Assembly: GCA_949752745.1 (NCBI GenBank)
Contig: CATKHT010000144.1
Span: 1-64,000 of the forward strand
Source of the DNA: Protula sp. h YS-2021
Taxonomy: Eukaryota; Annelida; Polychaeta; Sabellida; Serpulidae
Direction of reading: 5' to 3'
DNA: 64,000 nt
Below, in pieces: positions 38,581 to 51,900 of this stretch. Under the pieces are notes generated by a model. That model was not told the origin of the DNA. It did no database searches and worked only from the letters and a program-made list of their open reading frames with translations. Each line of letters opens with the position of its first letter. Positions within the stretch are counted from its first letter, which is position 1. A program made the position numbers and the translations under genes.

Positions 38581-38581
38581 T

Positions 38582-40904
38582 CTTTCCTTACTACTTATAT
38601 ATCTGTCCCCTAAGAGTACGGACTGGAATAACAAGAAATTGTCTATTTTTTTGTTAAGAAAAAGTTAATTAGCAACATTTCTAAAAGAAAACCGATATTC
38701 AAAACTTAAGTCCCTTGCTTTGAAAATATTTGGCACACCGAAGCGGTTGTCAGAACAGCAGAGTTTCATGAAAAAGTTACGCTGATATCATTAAAAAATT
38801 TAACACTTTTTTCTACATAATTTTCCCAAATGATGTTAATTAAAAAGTTTTTTTCAGCAACTTTCTTACAAGAAGAATGACCTCGTTTGAATAACAAATA
38901 ACTGCACTTATACAAAACAAGATGTATCTTAAATAGAAAGGGTCCTAATAAAATATCTTAGTATTGTTTTATACTACCTCGTGACAGTGAAATCGTGACG
39001 GTGGCATCGTGACAGTGACATCGTTACGGTGACATTGTGATAGTGACATCGTGAAATTGACATCGTGACATCGTGATAGCGAATGCTTTAGTATGAAGAC
39101 TTCGTGAATTTAAGATTTCTGAGCATAAACAAAATCTAAGAGCTGGTCACTGCCAGTGTCTATTTACGTCACAGTTTATTTGCCGTCACAATGCAAGGAT
39201 ACGTTTTTTCTCAAGGCGTTAGCGCATCGTAATGATGACGTCACAATGACGTCACGGTCTTCTGACAGAGATGACAAATAGGGCCTGTTCGTTTTGGGGC
39301 ATGATGAAATCAAATGCTGTCCAATCAGAATTCGTGAACTTTTTGTCTCGGGCATTCTGATTGGATCAACACTTGACGTCTTCGCACTAAGCGAACAAGC
39401 TTCAGCACTTGTTTCCACTCTCCTACAGTCTCTGGACACGCCAAAAATCATTTACAATCTCTGGATGCACTAATCTTCTGACAATTCGTTTACATTCTCC
39501 TGACAGCTTAAGTTCTATGCACACTTCACAGTCCGTTTGCACTTTCCTGACAGACTAAAGTCTATGCGCACGTAACATTTCTTTGTATTCTCCTGACAGG
39601 CTAAGGTCTATGCGCACGGAACATTTCTTTGCTTTCTCCTGACAGACTAAGGTCTATGCACACGTAACATTTCGTTCGCACTCTCCTGACAGACTAGGAT
39701 CTCTAGGCGCATCAAAACTCGTTTACAATCTCCTTGCATACTACGCTTCTATACGCGCCAATAACGGAATATCCAGTACTTTAAATTTACATTGCAGATT
39801 GAAACATCACAGGTATAATGCAGTTGAAATACTACAATATTACACCGAGATTTTGTAAATGACTTTTATTTATAAAATGAATTCAATTACACGTTGAAAA
39901 ATAAAAATCAACATCAGCTACGCCTTTCTATATACATAAACAGCGCTTCTAGGTACACATGTTGCTAGATACATATATGTTGCTAGGTACACCCCTGTTG
40001 CTAGGTACACAAGCCAGTATTACAGCACCCTTTGACTTGTACTTAATTACACCAAACACACGATATTACTGCAGAATTGTTTTGAAGACGAAAAAGAAGA
40101 AGAAAAAAAAATACTAAGATAAAATAAAGAATTAAAACAGGGTTTTAAATATGTAAAAATTCGACTAAGACGATATGTATTAGCATATATCATGTAATAA
40201 AGATACTTATAATAAGCTGCAGTTTTAACGACATAGGTATGCCATCACCTGCAAAAAATGTGTTGGACAATATAACCCGCCTCTGCTATATGTTATTTGC
40301 TTAAAATTTTCGTATAAAATTCAATATTTGAAGGTATACTTTGCCTGCCTGAACAAGTGGTAAGGTGCAAAATTATGTAATAAGTGTGAAAAAAAAGCTT
40401 CGCTTATTAACAAATGGCTATAAGCTGACGGTATGAACAAAAAGGGACGAACTTCAAATTCTCGAGTATTTTAAAACATTTTATGGTAAAGAAAACGAAT
40501 GAGAAAGGCGGCGTAAAGAGGGGATGGGGGGGGGGGGGGGTGCATGGGGGTGGTAGAGGTGAGGGGGGTGGGGCGTAGTCATGACTGTTCTCGTTATATA
40601 TAGAGAGAATGCCGAATGATATGTTTTAGAGGAATTCTCCACGGATTCCCTGCTCACATTTAATCAAATGTACATAAAAGTTTTTATACGTCAATATAAA
40701 TGATTATCAATGTTTTTCAATTGTTTGCAATAAGAAAAAAAAAAAAAAAAATAAAACACGAATCACAGTAAAGAGAACCAATATTTGGCAGATATGAGAA
40801 CCAATATTTGGCAGATATGAGAACCAATATTTGGCAGATATGTTATCCTGGAGTTTTCGAATTCAAAACGTTTCATTTAAAGTGTAAGGCATTTAGAGGC
40901 AGTT
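38582..40904. other. intergenic between foldback element and collagen gene
   Basis: GTGACATCGTGACAGTGA-type repeats lie at about 38985-39080. Units of about 58 bp with CTCCTGACAGACTAAGGTCT lie at 39420-39760. A poly-G tract lies at about 40527-40560, and AATATTTGGCAGATATGAGA is repeated three times at 40782-40842. The 3' UTR of the minus-strand gene must begin below 40905. An ATTAAA/AATAAA-type signal could lie in 40080-40760 but I could not fix it. Confidence 0.5.
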
Positions 40905-41204
40905 CTAAAACAACACATCTACATTCTCGGCAATTCTCATCTGGGCCGTTAACTCGCGTGGCGTTGTCTTCCGTGACGTCACACTGGCGGCACTGAGCTC
41001 GCTCGCTGCCATGGAGATGTTGTCGTCATAGGCTGATCGATTGTCACGCCTCCTGCGGCGTCTGTTACGCACGTAGCGTATCGCCATGACAACGGCGAGC
41101 GCTGTCATGGCACCAAGCACGGACGCCATGACGCACAGAGCGATCACGAGGCTGTTGCCAGTTGTACTGCTAGCCGATGCCGTACCGGCAGCCACCTCTC
41201 CTCC
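40905..41204 (-). CDS. transmembrane and cytoplasmic exon of the collagen gene
   Basis: After [17 protein letters not shown] comes a helix of about 25 hydrophobic residues ([20 protein letters not shown] and onward). A stop-transfer cluster ([12 protein letters not shown]) and a Ser/Thr/Asp-containing tail ending in NVDVLF follow, then TAG at 40905-40907. This is type I topology, Cys-poor outside, with Tyr in the tail (SAYDDN). Confidence 0.85.
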   Translation of the reverse strand, partial: GGEVAAGTASASSTTGNSLVIALCVMASVLGAMTALAVVMAIRYVRNRRRRRRDNRSAYDDNISMAASELSAASVTSRKTTPRELTAQMRIAENVDVLF

Positions 41205-44200
41205 CTTTAAAAATGTCATGAAATGTTGCGAGGTTATTTGCTTACTTAAACATAAGCTTGCGTAGAGCTCCAGGCCTCACTCCGCCCCGTTCCCCCATCC
41301 CCCCTCCCCCTCCCCCTCCAGCACCGCCCTCTTCCTCTTACTCCATGCTACCTCATTTATGTAAATTCCGAACAAACATCAGCGAACTGGTGAATCCAGA
41401 GGAGACAAGAAGAAAAAACAAAAACCGGAAAACCCTGACAGCTTGAATAAGTTAAGTTTTAAAGTTACTGCAGTCGAGTTGCTTTCTTTTTAAAGATAAT
41501 ATTCGTTGAAATATTAGTTAACATTTTGCTTGACCGATGTGGCCTAGAAATAAAAAAACTATTAGTAATATTTATTATATTATTATTACAAAAATAATCT
41601 TTATTATTATATATATATATTATTATTATTATTATATAACTTATGTTATGTATAAGAATCATCTTACGGTAAATCCGGCAGAGCGCGCTTGCAGATTGTC
41701 ACCACTGAGGCACCTGTAGCTTCCATACGAGTTTAGACAGATCTCGTTTCCAGCGCATGGGTTGTTCAGGCACTCATCCACATCTGTTTAGGGGAGCGGA
41801 TTAGAACCATAATTAGAGAACTGGTATGAGGACGGTGAGCGATTGGTGTAACGGTGGGTGTAACGGTGAGTGTAACCTGTTACAGTTCCCAAACCGTCGC
41901 TACACAACTTTTTACACTGGATATATTTTGAAACAGTCGTTTAAAAATAAGCATCCTAGAGTCAAAATGATTTTATACAATGGAGTTCGTTCCCGCCAGA
42001 TTAAAACCATCATGCATGTGTGTGGTGGGTTTGGGTGGGGTGGGGATGGGGGTGGGGGGGGGGTGTGAGCCGTAAATGTGGCTGTAGTGGAGTGTGAGTA
42101 GGGTGGATGGGTGTGTAGTTGAAGTCTGGGGGGTAGAGGTCACTCACACTAACAATCATGTTCGTTTCCCATCAGCGTGCAGCCGCCAGTGTGAATGTGG
42201 TGAGGTGTGTGGGTGTGTGGGGTGAGGAGGGGGGCACTCACCATGGCAGTCATGCTCGTTTTCCGTCAGCGTTAGGTTATGTGGGGGGGGGGGGGAGGGG
42301 GAAGGGGGGGAGTCTCTCACCATGGCAATCATGTTCATTTTCCTCCAGCGTGAGGTGTGTGTAGGGGAGGGGGGGGATCGGTCACTCACCGTGTCAGCCA
42401 TGCTCATTCTTTGCCAGCGTGAAGCCGTCAGTGTGAATATAGCGAGGTGTGTGTGTAGGTGGGGGGAGGGGTGGGGGTCACTCACCATGGCAATCATGCT
42501 CATTCTCCGCCAGCGTGAAGCCGTTGATACAAGAGCACATGTAACTCCCGTCAGTGTCGCTACACGTCTGCGCACACCAGCCGTTGTTTGTTTCGCATTC
42601 ATTGGCGTCTGAAAACCAATCACATGGTTTACAATATTATTATTGCTCTTATTGCGATTATTGTTGCTGTCCATATCTACTCCGAATACTCCACCCAATA
42701 CCCGCTAACCATTAAATAACCCCACCCATCCCCGCTAACAATGAAATGACCCCACCCCACCCATCCCCGCTAACCATCAAATAACCACACCCCATCCCCG
42801 TTAATCATGAATTAACCCCGCCCAATCCTCGTTAACCATGAAATCGCCCCACCCCATCCCCGCTAACCGTGAAATAACTCCACCCCACCCATCCCCGATA
42901 AGCTTCAAATAACGCCGTAAGCCCACTCGGTGTCACGTGTGTTACATCGTGTGTCAAAAAGGGAGAAGGTGTAATTTTCAGATTTCCCCGCTTTCGGTTA
43001 AAAGAGCTTGTTATTTCAAACATAGTACTCCTCGTTTTCAAAAGTTATGGATGCGCACTGTAATTAGTTGGTGCGTGGATGCGCCCCCTAACTCCCACCC
43101 GCCCCCCCCCCCGACCTCCGGACACTGTCTCATTAGGCCCTTAATGCTGTTCGATAACGAGGAATAACTGCTTACTTATACACTCTGTTCCGTTCAGCGG
43201 AATGTGCCGATCATCCACGAAGCACTGACACTGGTACCCTGCTTCCAAGGTCAGCCGACATTCCAAGTTCTCAGCTGTAACATGATAAAAAACCTTCCTC
43301 TTCATTCTATTGATCTATTTAGTTGGCACAGGTTCGGTTTTAACAGAAGTTGAATGGCTTTAAGGATTATACGCACAAAAATATACATACATATTCTTAG
43401 TACATATTCTAAAGTGGTGTCAACGCCGATTTCAAGCTTCGACCAAACCACAACATTAATTCTAGTTGCAGTTTGGTTGTGATTGGTTACGACCGTAGAA
43501 CGTCTTTGATACATCGCTGAGTGGGCGTTGTTTACATGTTGTTTTTTTTTTTTTTTTGGTCACAACCAAACGCAACTTTCTCCGACATATAATCATTGCC
43601 TTTGGTGCAACGTCGAATAGACGTCGAAAATCTACGTTGAAAAGACGTCGGATGCACGGCAGAAAAAAACAGCCTCTCTATGTTATCGCTCCCTGGGTAT
43701 GATAGCCATGACAGGTGACTTTGTAAACAGACAGGTGACATGACACGTGACATCGTAAACAGACCAAAACAAGGATCATAAGATATGAGAATTTCAGGAG
43801 CGCGGAAGTTTTTTCCCAACTATTCTTCGAATATATTCATGAAAATCCACTTCATATATACTGCGGTACGGGATGACCCAAGAACGGGGTACCAAGGCGT
43901 AGAGGTGACCACACTATGACTGTCGCTGCCAAAATGGCGATTCCAGATTATTATTGTCCCGATTCTTCTAAATCGTTGCTTTCCTGACGTCTAAGCAACG
44001 TGGCTTTAACAACGGCTATGCAACGTCGCAAGATAGACGTTGTTTCGACTTCATTTGCAACATTTACACAACGTTGTTTAGACACCGTGTAATCGACGTA
44101 TGTCCAATGTGCGAAGGTAGACGATTTTCGATTTTCATAAACAACTAAAACCCGACGATGATCCGACGTCAGTTGCGACGTCTAGCTAATGTTGATGGGA

Positions 44201-44604
44201 CGTGGCATTGTTAACTGGGTTGCCTTATAAATATTGTCACTGAAATCTTATCTATAAACAAACGTTGCTTCTGAATATCATTCCCCAGGCAAGATTATAA
44301 AACAAGAAACACATAACGCCACAAAAACAGAAAGAAGAAGAAGAAGAAGAAGAAGAAGAAGAAGAAGAAGAAAGAAAAAAAGAAGAAGAAAAGAAACTTA
44401 CGCAGGCAATCGAAATCGGACAGCGGCACGAGATGATAACCAGTTCTACACATACAACAATAGCCGTCGTAGGTATCCACGCAGATGTCATGGCAACCAC
44501 CGTTATTCACCTCACACTCGTTGTCAAGGACGATAGGACCGCCGGGGGCCCCTGGAGCTCCAGGGGTGCCTGGCTCTCCACGCTCTCCTTGGGCACCTAT
44601 CAGC

Positions 44605-44649
<45 letters not shown>

Positions 44650-47600
44650 CATTATCATCATCATTTTCTAACACGAAAGCAGCTGTTTTTATCTTTTTAT
44701 ATTTGTTATGTTGTATTTTTTGCAAAGAAATGATTTTCTGCTGCAGTTAAAAAATCGAGCCTAAAGTCAAGGCTATTTACCCCTTGGTCCAACCGGACCC
44801 TGTGGACCAAGTCCACCAGCTGGCCCATCCTGCCCAGTAGGACCCTGAGGTCCAATCATTCCCGTAGCTCCGACCGGACCCGGGTCTCCGTTGGGACCTT
44901 GTGGGCCCTGTTGTCCAGTAGAGCCTGTTTGTCCAAGCGGACCTTGGGGTCCTCTCGCTCCTGTTTATCAAACATGTAAACACACCCATGTCTTTTCCTA
45001 AAAATAAATTCCTATATTATTTTCAGTTATTGTTAAAAATTATATCCTGCCTATTTTATTGCAAAGGGGAAAAAGAAACTCCACATATAAACACCAAGGT
45101 GCCACGACTTCACGACAACAGCTGTGGCATCACACAGGTACTGTGACGTCACCACAGTGGTGTGGCATCACTCAGATACTGTGACGTCACCACAATAGCG
45201 TGTCTGAACTCAAGTACGTCACTACATTGCTAAGGCACTGCGACGGCACTACAGTAGTGCCGAAGGGCTAAGATGCAGCGATGTCACTATAGTTGTGTGG
45301 CATCATCACCTTAGGAATGTGACGTCAAAATACCTTAGTGATGTTGCATCATAAAGGTATAGCGACGTCACAATTAATAGTATTGTGGAATTGTTGGGGG
45401 TACTGTGACGTAATAGTACTGCGAAATCGTTATTTTATTATGTCAACGCTAAGGTGCTGCAAAATTCGTGCCTCTTTTTGTTTTTGTTGTTGTTTTTATT
45501 TATTTAATTATGTACTTTAGTGAGAAAGGTATTAGAAATCGCGAAGTATTTTTACCTGTAGCTCCGGTGTTTCCTGATGGACCCTGGGGACCAAATGGAC
45601 CTGCGGGTCCAGTGCTCCCTGTGTCACCACGCGGACCCGGACCTCCCAAGGGACCAGTGGCACCAGTTCTTCCTGAAAGGCAAACAACAATACATATATT
45701 TATATTCAGCTTCAGACAAAAGTGTAGTACCTGTATCTCAGACTTCTGTAGTGACGTCACAGTACTATTAAGCGGTCTTCGAATTTTGTGAAAAACTTTG
45801 GACGCGAGGTGAAGTTTTAGCCTTATTATCGTATTATCTTCGCATAAAAACGTGGAAAAATCTGCAAAATTCAATTGTACTATAAATATATTCACAAGTG
45901 GGCTATATGAAAGGGACAGAATAATATGTAAAATTTATTTTAATACCTCCTGTAATGACCTACTAAATTTGCGTAAATTGAACGCAATATTTTGAATTGT
46001 AATGATCATTTTTTAAATAATATTTCCCATTAAATTTGAAGTGGAGACTCATGCTGCTAGCTGGCGTATTCAATGAGGGTGGTATACCACAGCATAAATA
46101 ATAAATCATTATATATCAAGATATTTATCGAACGGTTGCGTTTCTAGTGAGGTAACTGAGATCAATACGCACCTTGTGGACCATCGGGTCCTCGTGGTCC
46201 CTCAGGCCCTGCCGGACCCTGCAGACCTTGAAGACCTGTTCAAAACGATCACAAATCATTAAAATATGCTATTCCTTAGTCTGCAAACAGCAAACATTGC
46301 GTGGTTTAATTATAACTATCTCTTTGCTGATCAGGAGAGCGGTTTGTACTAGTCAAGAGTGTTCAGCTAGCTTTGTGGCAGATGGTCAACAGTTTATATT
46401 TTAAGACTAAGCATAAGGAGTTATTGATTGATATTTCTGGATATTGATTGACAGCAATGGGTGTCCCTTGGCAGCATTATGGTTGTCTCTTGGTAATGTG
46501 ATTATTGATTGAAAGCGTTTAAATATTGATTGATTGGCAGGGCCAATACCTGTAGCACCGGTTCTCCCGTCAGGACCTGTCAGACCTGTGGGGCCAGTTG
46601 GACCAGCTGGACCAGTACTTCCGCGGTCTCCCTGCGGCCCTTGCGGACCTTGGGGTCCGGTGGGTCCAGTACGACCTTGTGGACCTTGTTGACCTGTCGC
46701 TCCAGTGGGTCCCTCTATACCCCGCTGACCCTCAGGTCCTCTCTCTCCAGTGGCACCTGACGACAAACACACAAAAATGAGAACTTTTAAAAAGGGGGCC
46801 ATTGACACTGAAGAATGATTAGCCTAAATAATTTAAACGATTTCTCAGTTAACCACACCTTTTGTTATTCAAAGAATGGCAACGCTGCAATAGTCAGAAT
46901 TATAATTGATTATAACATCTGCTGAATCACATAATTTATTTATTGGGTTAAATTGGGGTCTAACTTTGGCTAACCAATGCTCGTACGTACTTTCCAATAA
47001 TTACTGCATAAAATCTTTTCCCGCTCACAGTAGTTTCGTGTTTTCTGAGCGATATTATAATGACTTTGCAAATAATCAAGCATCAAATAGAAATTAGATC
47101 GTTACCTTGAAATCCTCTAGGCCCCTGCTCTCCTCGGGGGCCCTGTTGTCCTTGCACGCCCTGGGGCCCTGCTGGTCCTTGCGCACCTGTTGCTCCTATG
47201 GGCCCCGTAGGACCAGCCGGGCCTTCAGCACCTGCCGGACCAGGGACTCCTGTGTCACCTTGGGAACCATCAGATCCAGGGGCTCCTGGAGGATAATAAA
47301 GACAGTGACCAATGTTAGAACAGCTTAATTATAAGTGATATAAAATATATAGCAAATGGAGACGAAGCAAAAATTGAAGACATGTGCCCAGCTGGAAGTT
47401 TTGGTTCAGAATATGTTTCTTAACATCTTGGTATTGCTCTCAGAGCATTTCTCTTACTATTTTTCTACTTCAGTCAGGTCTTTCAATAAGTTATTGATTT
47501 TAATCACCTCTTGGACCTGTAGGCCCAGTTGGACCCTCAGGGCCAGCAGGACCTGCTGGTCCAGTCCTTCCTATAGGACCTATATCTCCCTGTGGACCAG

Positions 47601-48928
47601 TGAAGCCGGTATCACCAGTACGACCGGTGGGTCCGTCTGGACCAGTGGGGCCTCTTGGACCCGCTGGCCCAGTGCTACCCGTTCCACCTAAAATAAACAA
47701 TATAGAAATGACAAAAATAAACAAGTAAATAATAAATGACAACAACCCTGGTACACAATTTTCCAATGGCAAAATGAAAGAAAAACGTAGTTATACTCCT
47801 GGGGCTGATGTAGTAGCTTTATCCAAATTTTCTTCGAATTAGGTCAGGAATATTGCCACTTGACAGGAGGTACTGAACAAGTACTTATCTTCTATGTAGT
47901 ACAAAATCGCAGTATTCTGTATTCGTTTCCAGTACCAGGTTTACAAATTTAAGTAAATAGAAATGTACATATCCAATGCATTAAGACGAGATATTGTTCG
48001 AACGGAAGGTCTGTGATAAGTACATATGCGTACCTGTATTTCCGGATGGCCCAGTGGACCCAGTAAAGCCACGTTGGCCCTCAGGGCCACGTTCTCCGGT
48101 AGCTCCCGTGTTTCCTGTTGGCCCGGCCGGTCCGACTTGACCCGTAGAGCCCGGGTTACCCGTAGGCCCCTGTGGCCCGGCTGCTCCGCGTGGTCCTGCT
48201 GGACCCTGCTGTCCCTCTGCACCCTGCGGTCCACTTGGTCCTGAAAATGTGCGGGTTATGCGCATGTGTTTACAGGGGTTTCGAAATAATCATTGGCCTA
48301 TTGACTTGCACTAGTAGTTTTTTTTACTGGTTTGAACTGAATCTTTTGAAATTATTGCAACTTATTCAAATGTACATAAAATTCAAACAAGAAGAAGAAG
48401 AAAAAGAAGAAGAAGAATTACTATTTTTTTAAGCTGTGTAAAACTAAATTCATTAACTTTCTTCTTGTCTTCTCCATAAATATCCTCTTACTGAGATACC
48501 ACGCTGAATATTTATGAATAACTTCCTTCGAAATAAGGTACGAAAATAACAATCTCTGATACCTTGTTGGCCGGCCGCTCCCTGTGGACCACGCTGTCCC
48601 GTGGCACCTTGTGCACCCTGCGGTCCAGTGAGACCCTGTGGTCCCGTAGCGCCATCCCGCCCAGAAGGACCAGTAGGACCACTTGGGCCGGCCTGTCCGG
48701 TGGCTCCTGTTTCTCCGTCAGCGCCAGGAACACCTCGTGGTCCTAACATAAACACAATAAATAACAATGATTTGGTTAAATGTACAAAAATGCTTAATTG
48801 GTGTCCGAGTTATCCTCCCGCAATCTTATAACATTCCTATCACAGTTTGAAATAATTGGTAACAGCAATTTTGCCACGATAACGCGTTGAAAACTAATTA
48901 TCTGCAAAGATAGTTTATGCCAGTAATA

Positions 48929-48971
<43 letters not shown>

Positions 48972-51900
48972 CATTTGTGATGGATTTATAATTCATTTGT
49001 GATGGATTAAATCTTTGTTACCTGTTGCTCCTTGTACGCCCTGTGGCCCTTGAGGTCCGGTTGGGCCATTGGGACCCGTTGGACCCGTCGGACCCCTTTG
49101 ACCGGTAGCTCCTACGGGGCCCTCCGATCCAACGTTACCCTGAATACCCTGTGGTCCAGTCGGCCCTGTAATTGATACATTATTGTAATGGCAGCAACTT
49201 TAGTCACAATACCAAAGCCGGAAATTATTTATTCTGGAATGGACTTGGGCAACACAAGCCCGTAAAGCGATTGAAGGAGTAATATTGTTCTTTTCGCTTT
49301 TTGATTACATTTTCAAATCCAAAGCTTTTTCTCATGCCTGGCTATAATAAAGCAGCTTATCGTTAATGAATTCCAACAATAATCAAGGTGTCCTTGAATG
49401 TTTATAGCAAATGTCGAGGACAGATCTCTTTTCAAATCAGTAAACAAATGCAGTGTAAAATTATAGCTTGCTATTCAATGCTCCCTACCTGTCGGCCCTA
49501 CAGCTCCTCTTGGACCCCCTGGACCCGTTGGTCCCAGTGGACCAGCTGCACCTGTAGCTCCAATCGGTCCAACGGGACCTCGAGGACCTACGGAACCACT
49601 TGGACCATCAGCACCAGTGGGTCCAGTCGGGCCACTTGGCCCTGTATCTCCTCTTGGACCCGGAGATCCAGCCACGCCTAGAATACAAAAAGTGCAACAT
49701 CTACATGTCACCCTTAACTGAATTTTATGGTCTTGATTTTATTAATTAATCGGTAGACACAAGCTTAAATAAGGATGAGATGGATGAGATTGAAAGCAAA
49801 ACTTCGGCAACTTGTCCATTAAATTCACATGACTGTTTTTTGCGAACAAGGATCTCTGCTTCCTTAATTATTCTGAAGTCGCCAACTACCAATAGGGCTG
49901 GGGTACTTAGTACCAAACCAGTACATAACAGCACACAACTACACAGTGGGACAAATACTTGACCTGTAGCGCCAGTGTTGCCTGTGGGGCCTCGGTCTCC
50001 TCTCACACCTTGCGGACCTTCCCTTCCCGTAGCGCCTGTTCGTCCTGGGGACCCTTGTGGTCCTGTAAGACCCTGGGGTCCTGTTGGACCACCTGGTCCA
50101 GTTGCTCCGGTACGACCCGAAGGGCCAGTTGGTCCAACAGGACCTTGTGGGCCAGTTGGGCCAGATGGACCTGCAAAAATACACAATTGCAATAAACAAT
50201 TATAAACTGTTATATTAAATATTTTTGAAATGTCCATGTTGCATAATTCGTCGTTGAAATTTTAATGACATGTTAATAATAGAACGGAATCACCTAATCA
50301 TTTGATAAGGCATATTCTTTGGTCCAAAAGCCCACTGGGTAAATATGATACTTCCTCTCAACGTGTGACGTCACATCCGGGCCAGGGTCGTTATGACTCA
50401 CCGTCAGCGCCTCTTGCTCCTTGGATACCCGTCGCTCCAGTCTGGCCACGTGGTCCAGCTGGACCTGGCCCTCCAGTAGCTCCAGTGCCACCAGTCCGGC
50501 CTTGGGGACCAAAGGCGCCAACTGGACCGCGTTCACCTGTGGCTCCTTGGGACCCGTCATTTCCTGGCGAACCTCTTTCACCTGCATGGTGACATCAGTA
50601 ATTTTCATATCAATAATGTTATTCAAAAATGTAAGTTTTAAATATTATATAATTAATGGTTTCTTTCCTGGTTAAAAAATTTCCTTGTTTATGATGTCAT
50701 TTTTGGGCGTGTAAGACTTCCTAAGACAGATTTTATAACATATCTAATTCAATCCTTTACTATTTTATATTTTAAGCGATTACAGTTCTCTTACCCGTAG
50801 CTCCTGTTCGTCCAGTAGGTCCGGAGGGACCCGTCGGACCAGATGGACCTTGTGGACCGGCCCTTCCTGTTGCTCCTGTGCGCCCAACGGCACCAGTGGC
50901 TCCGGTTGGACCATCGTTTCCATCTATACCCCTCGGACCTACAATAGTTTGACAATAAACCAAAGTTTGAAGGAAATTTAAAAATTTAAAAATTAAAAAA
51001 ATCTCTCCAACGCGAGCCTTTTGCTTCATTTGGGGTCAACTAGGAACCTCCTTTTTAAAATTAATAAAAACAAAACAAATTTGTCAAATAAAAGAGTTCC
51101 AAATAGTCATGAGATCATTTAGAAAAGGACAAAAGATATAAAACAGTCTCACTTTGCTAATGTTAATTTTTATTACTTTATTAAACAATCTCAGTCTTAA
51201 TGTTGATTTTGATACAGAATAATTCTTAAATGCAATTAAAATGATCTATTAATCTAGTTTAATCCGTGTAAAGCTGTGTGTTAATCTAATACGGAATCAG
51301 AATATTTGATATTTGTACCGAAGTCATCTAAACATACTCCCAAAATTAGAAATCAATCCAGGCAGAGGAAGGATGTTTTCCCCTGCCCCGATCCTCTTCC
51401 GCTTATCCGAACCGCTACTGTGCGTACGTACCTGTGGCGCCCATGCTACCAGGGGGTCCACCTGGTCCCACATTTCCCTGCAGTCCAGGACTCCCCGTGG
51501 CTCCTGGCGGGCCTCCTGGGCCAGCTGGTCCCATAGGACCTGTAGGGCCGGTTGGACCATTTGGGCCAGTGAGTCCAGTAGGACCTCTGTCACCCCTTGG
51601 TCCAGTGGGACCGGTTGGCCCTGTAAATATATTACATTATATTATATTATATTATATTATATTATATTATATTATATAATAGAAATGAATAAGAAACATT
51701 GTGGCGTCACCCACAGTCTAGGACCTACTGTTTGATTAAAGCTGTCATAACCGGGGCAACAGTACGTATAAAACTCATCTTGTGCAAGAACTACCATGCT
51801 GCATTAATTACAAGTGCGTTTTCTTATACGTTAACCTGTTACGTGGACCAAACACACTCACTAATATAAAAAATATAGTTCTGCTTAAACTGAGTATTCT

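Larger units (their letters stand above)
33083..38581. mobile_element. foldback-like mobile element with long inverted arms and a PC4-like gene
   Basis: The left arm (33083-35820) and right arm (36735-38581) are inverted copies. Matching pieces, left to right: 33083-33394 with 38340-38580, 33395-33475 with 38222-38339, 33483-33580 with 37715-37815, 33722-33895 with 37513-37680, and 35035-35820 with 36735-37512. The right arm lacks the left-arm segment 33896-35034 and has about 400 extra bases at 37815-38220. The loop (35821-36734) holds a repeat array, a TATA-like box and a PC4-like gene. Arms made of tandem repeats around a gene-bearing loop recall foldback elements. No transposase or polymerase was recognised, and a target-site duplication could not be fixed. 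Confidence 0.75.

Noticed and set aside
42156..42698. 180-residue minus-strand frame near the EGF exon
   Set aside because: It is out of frame with the EGF module and runs through the duplicated exon ends and G-rich filler.
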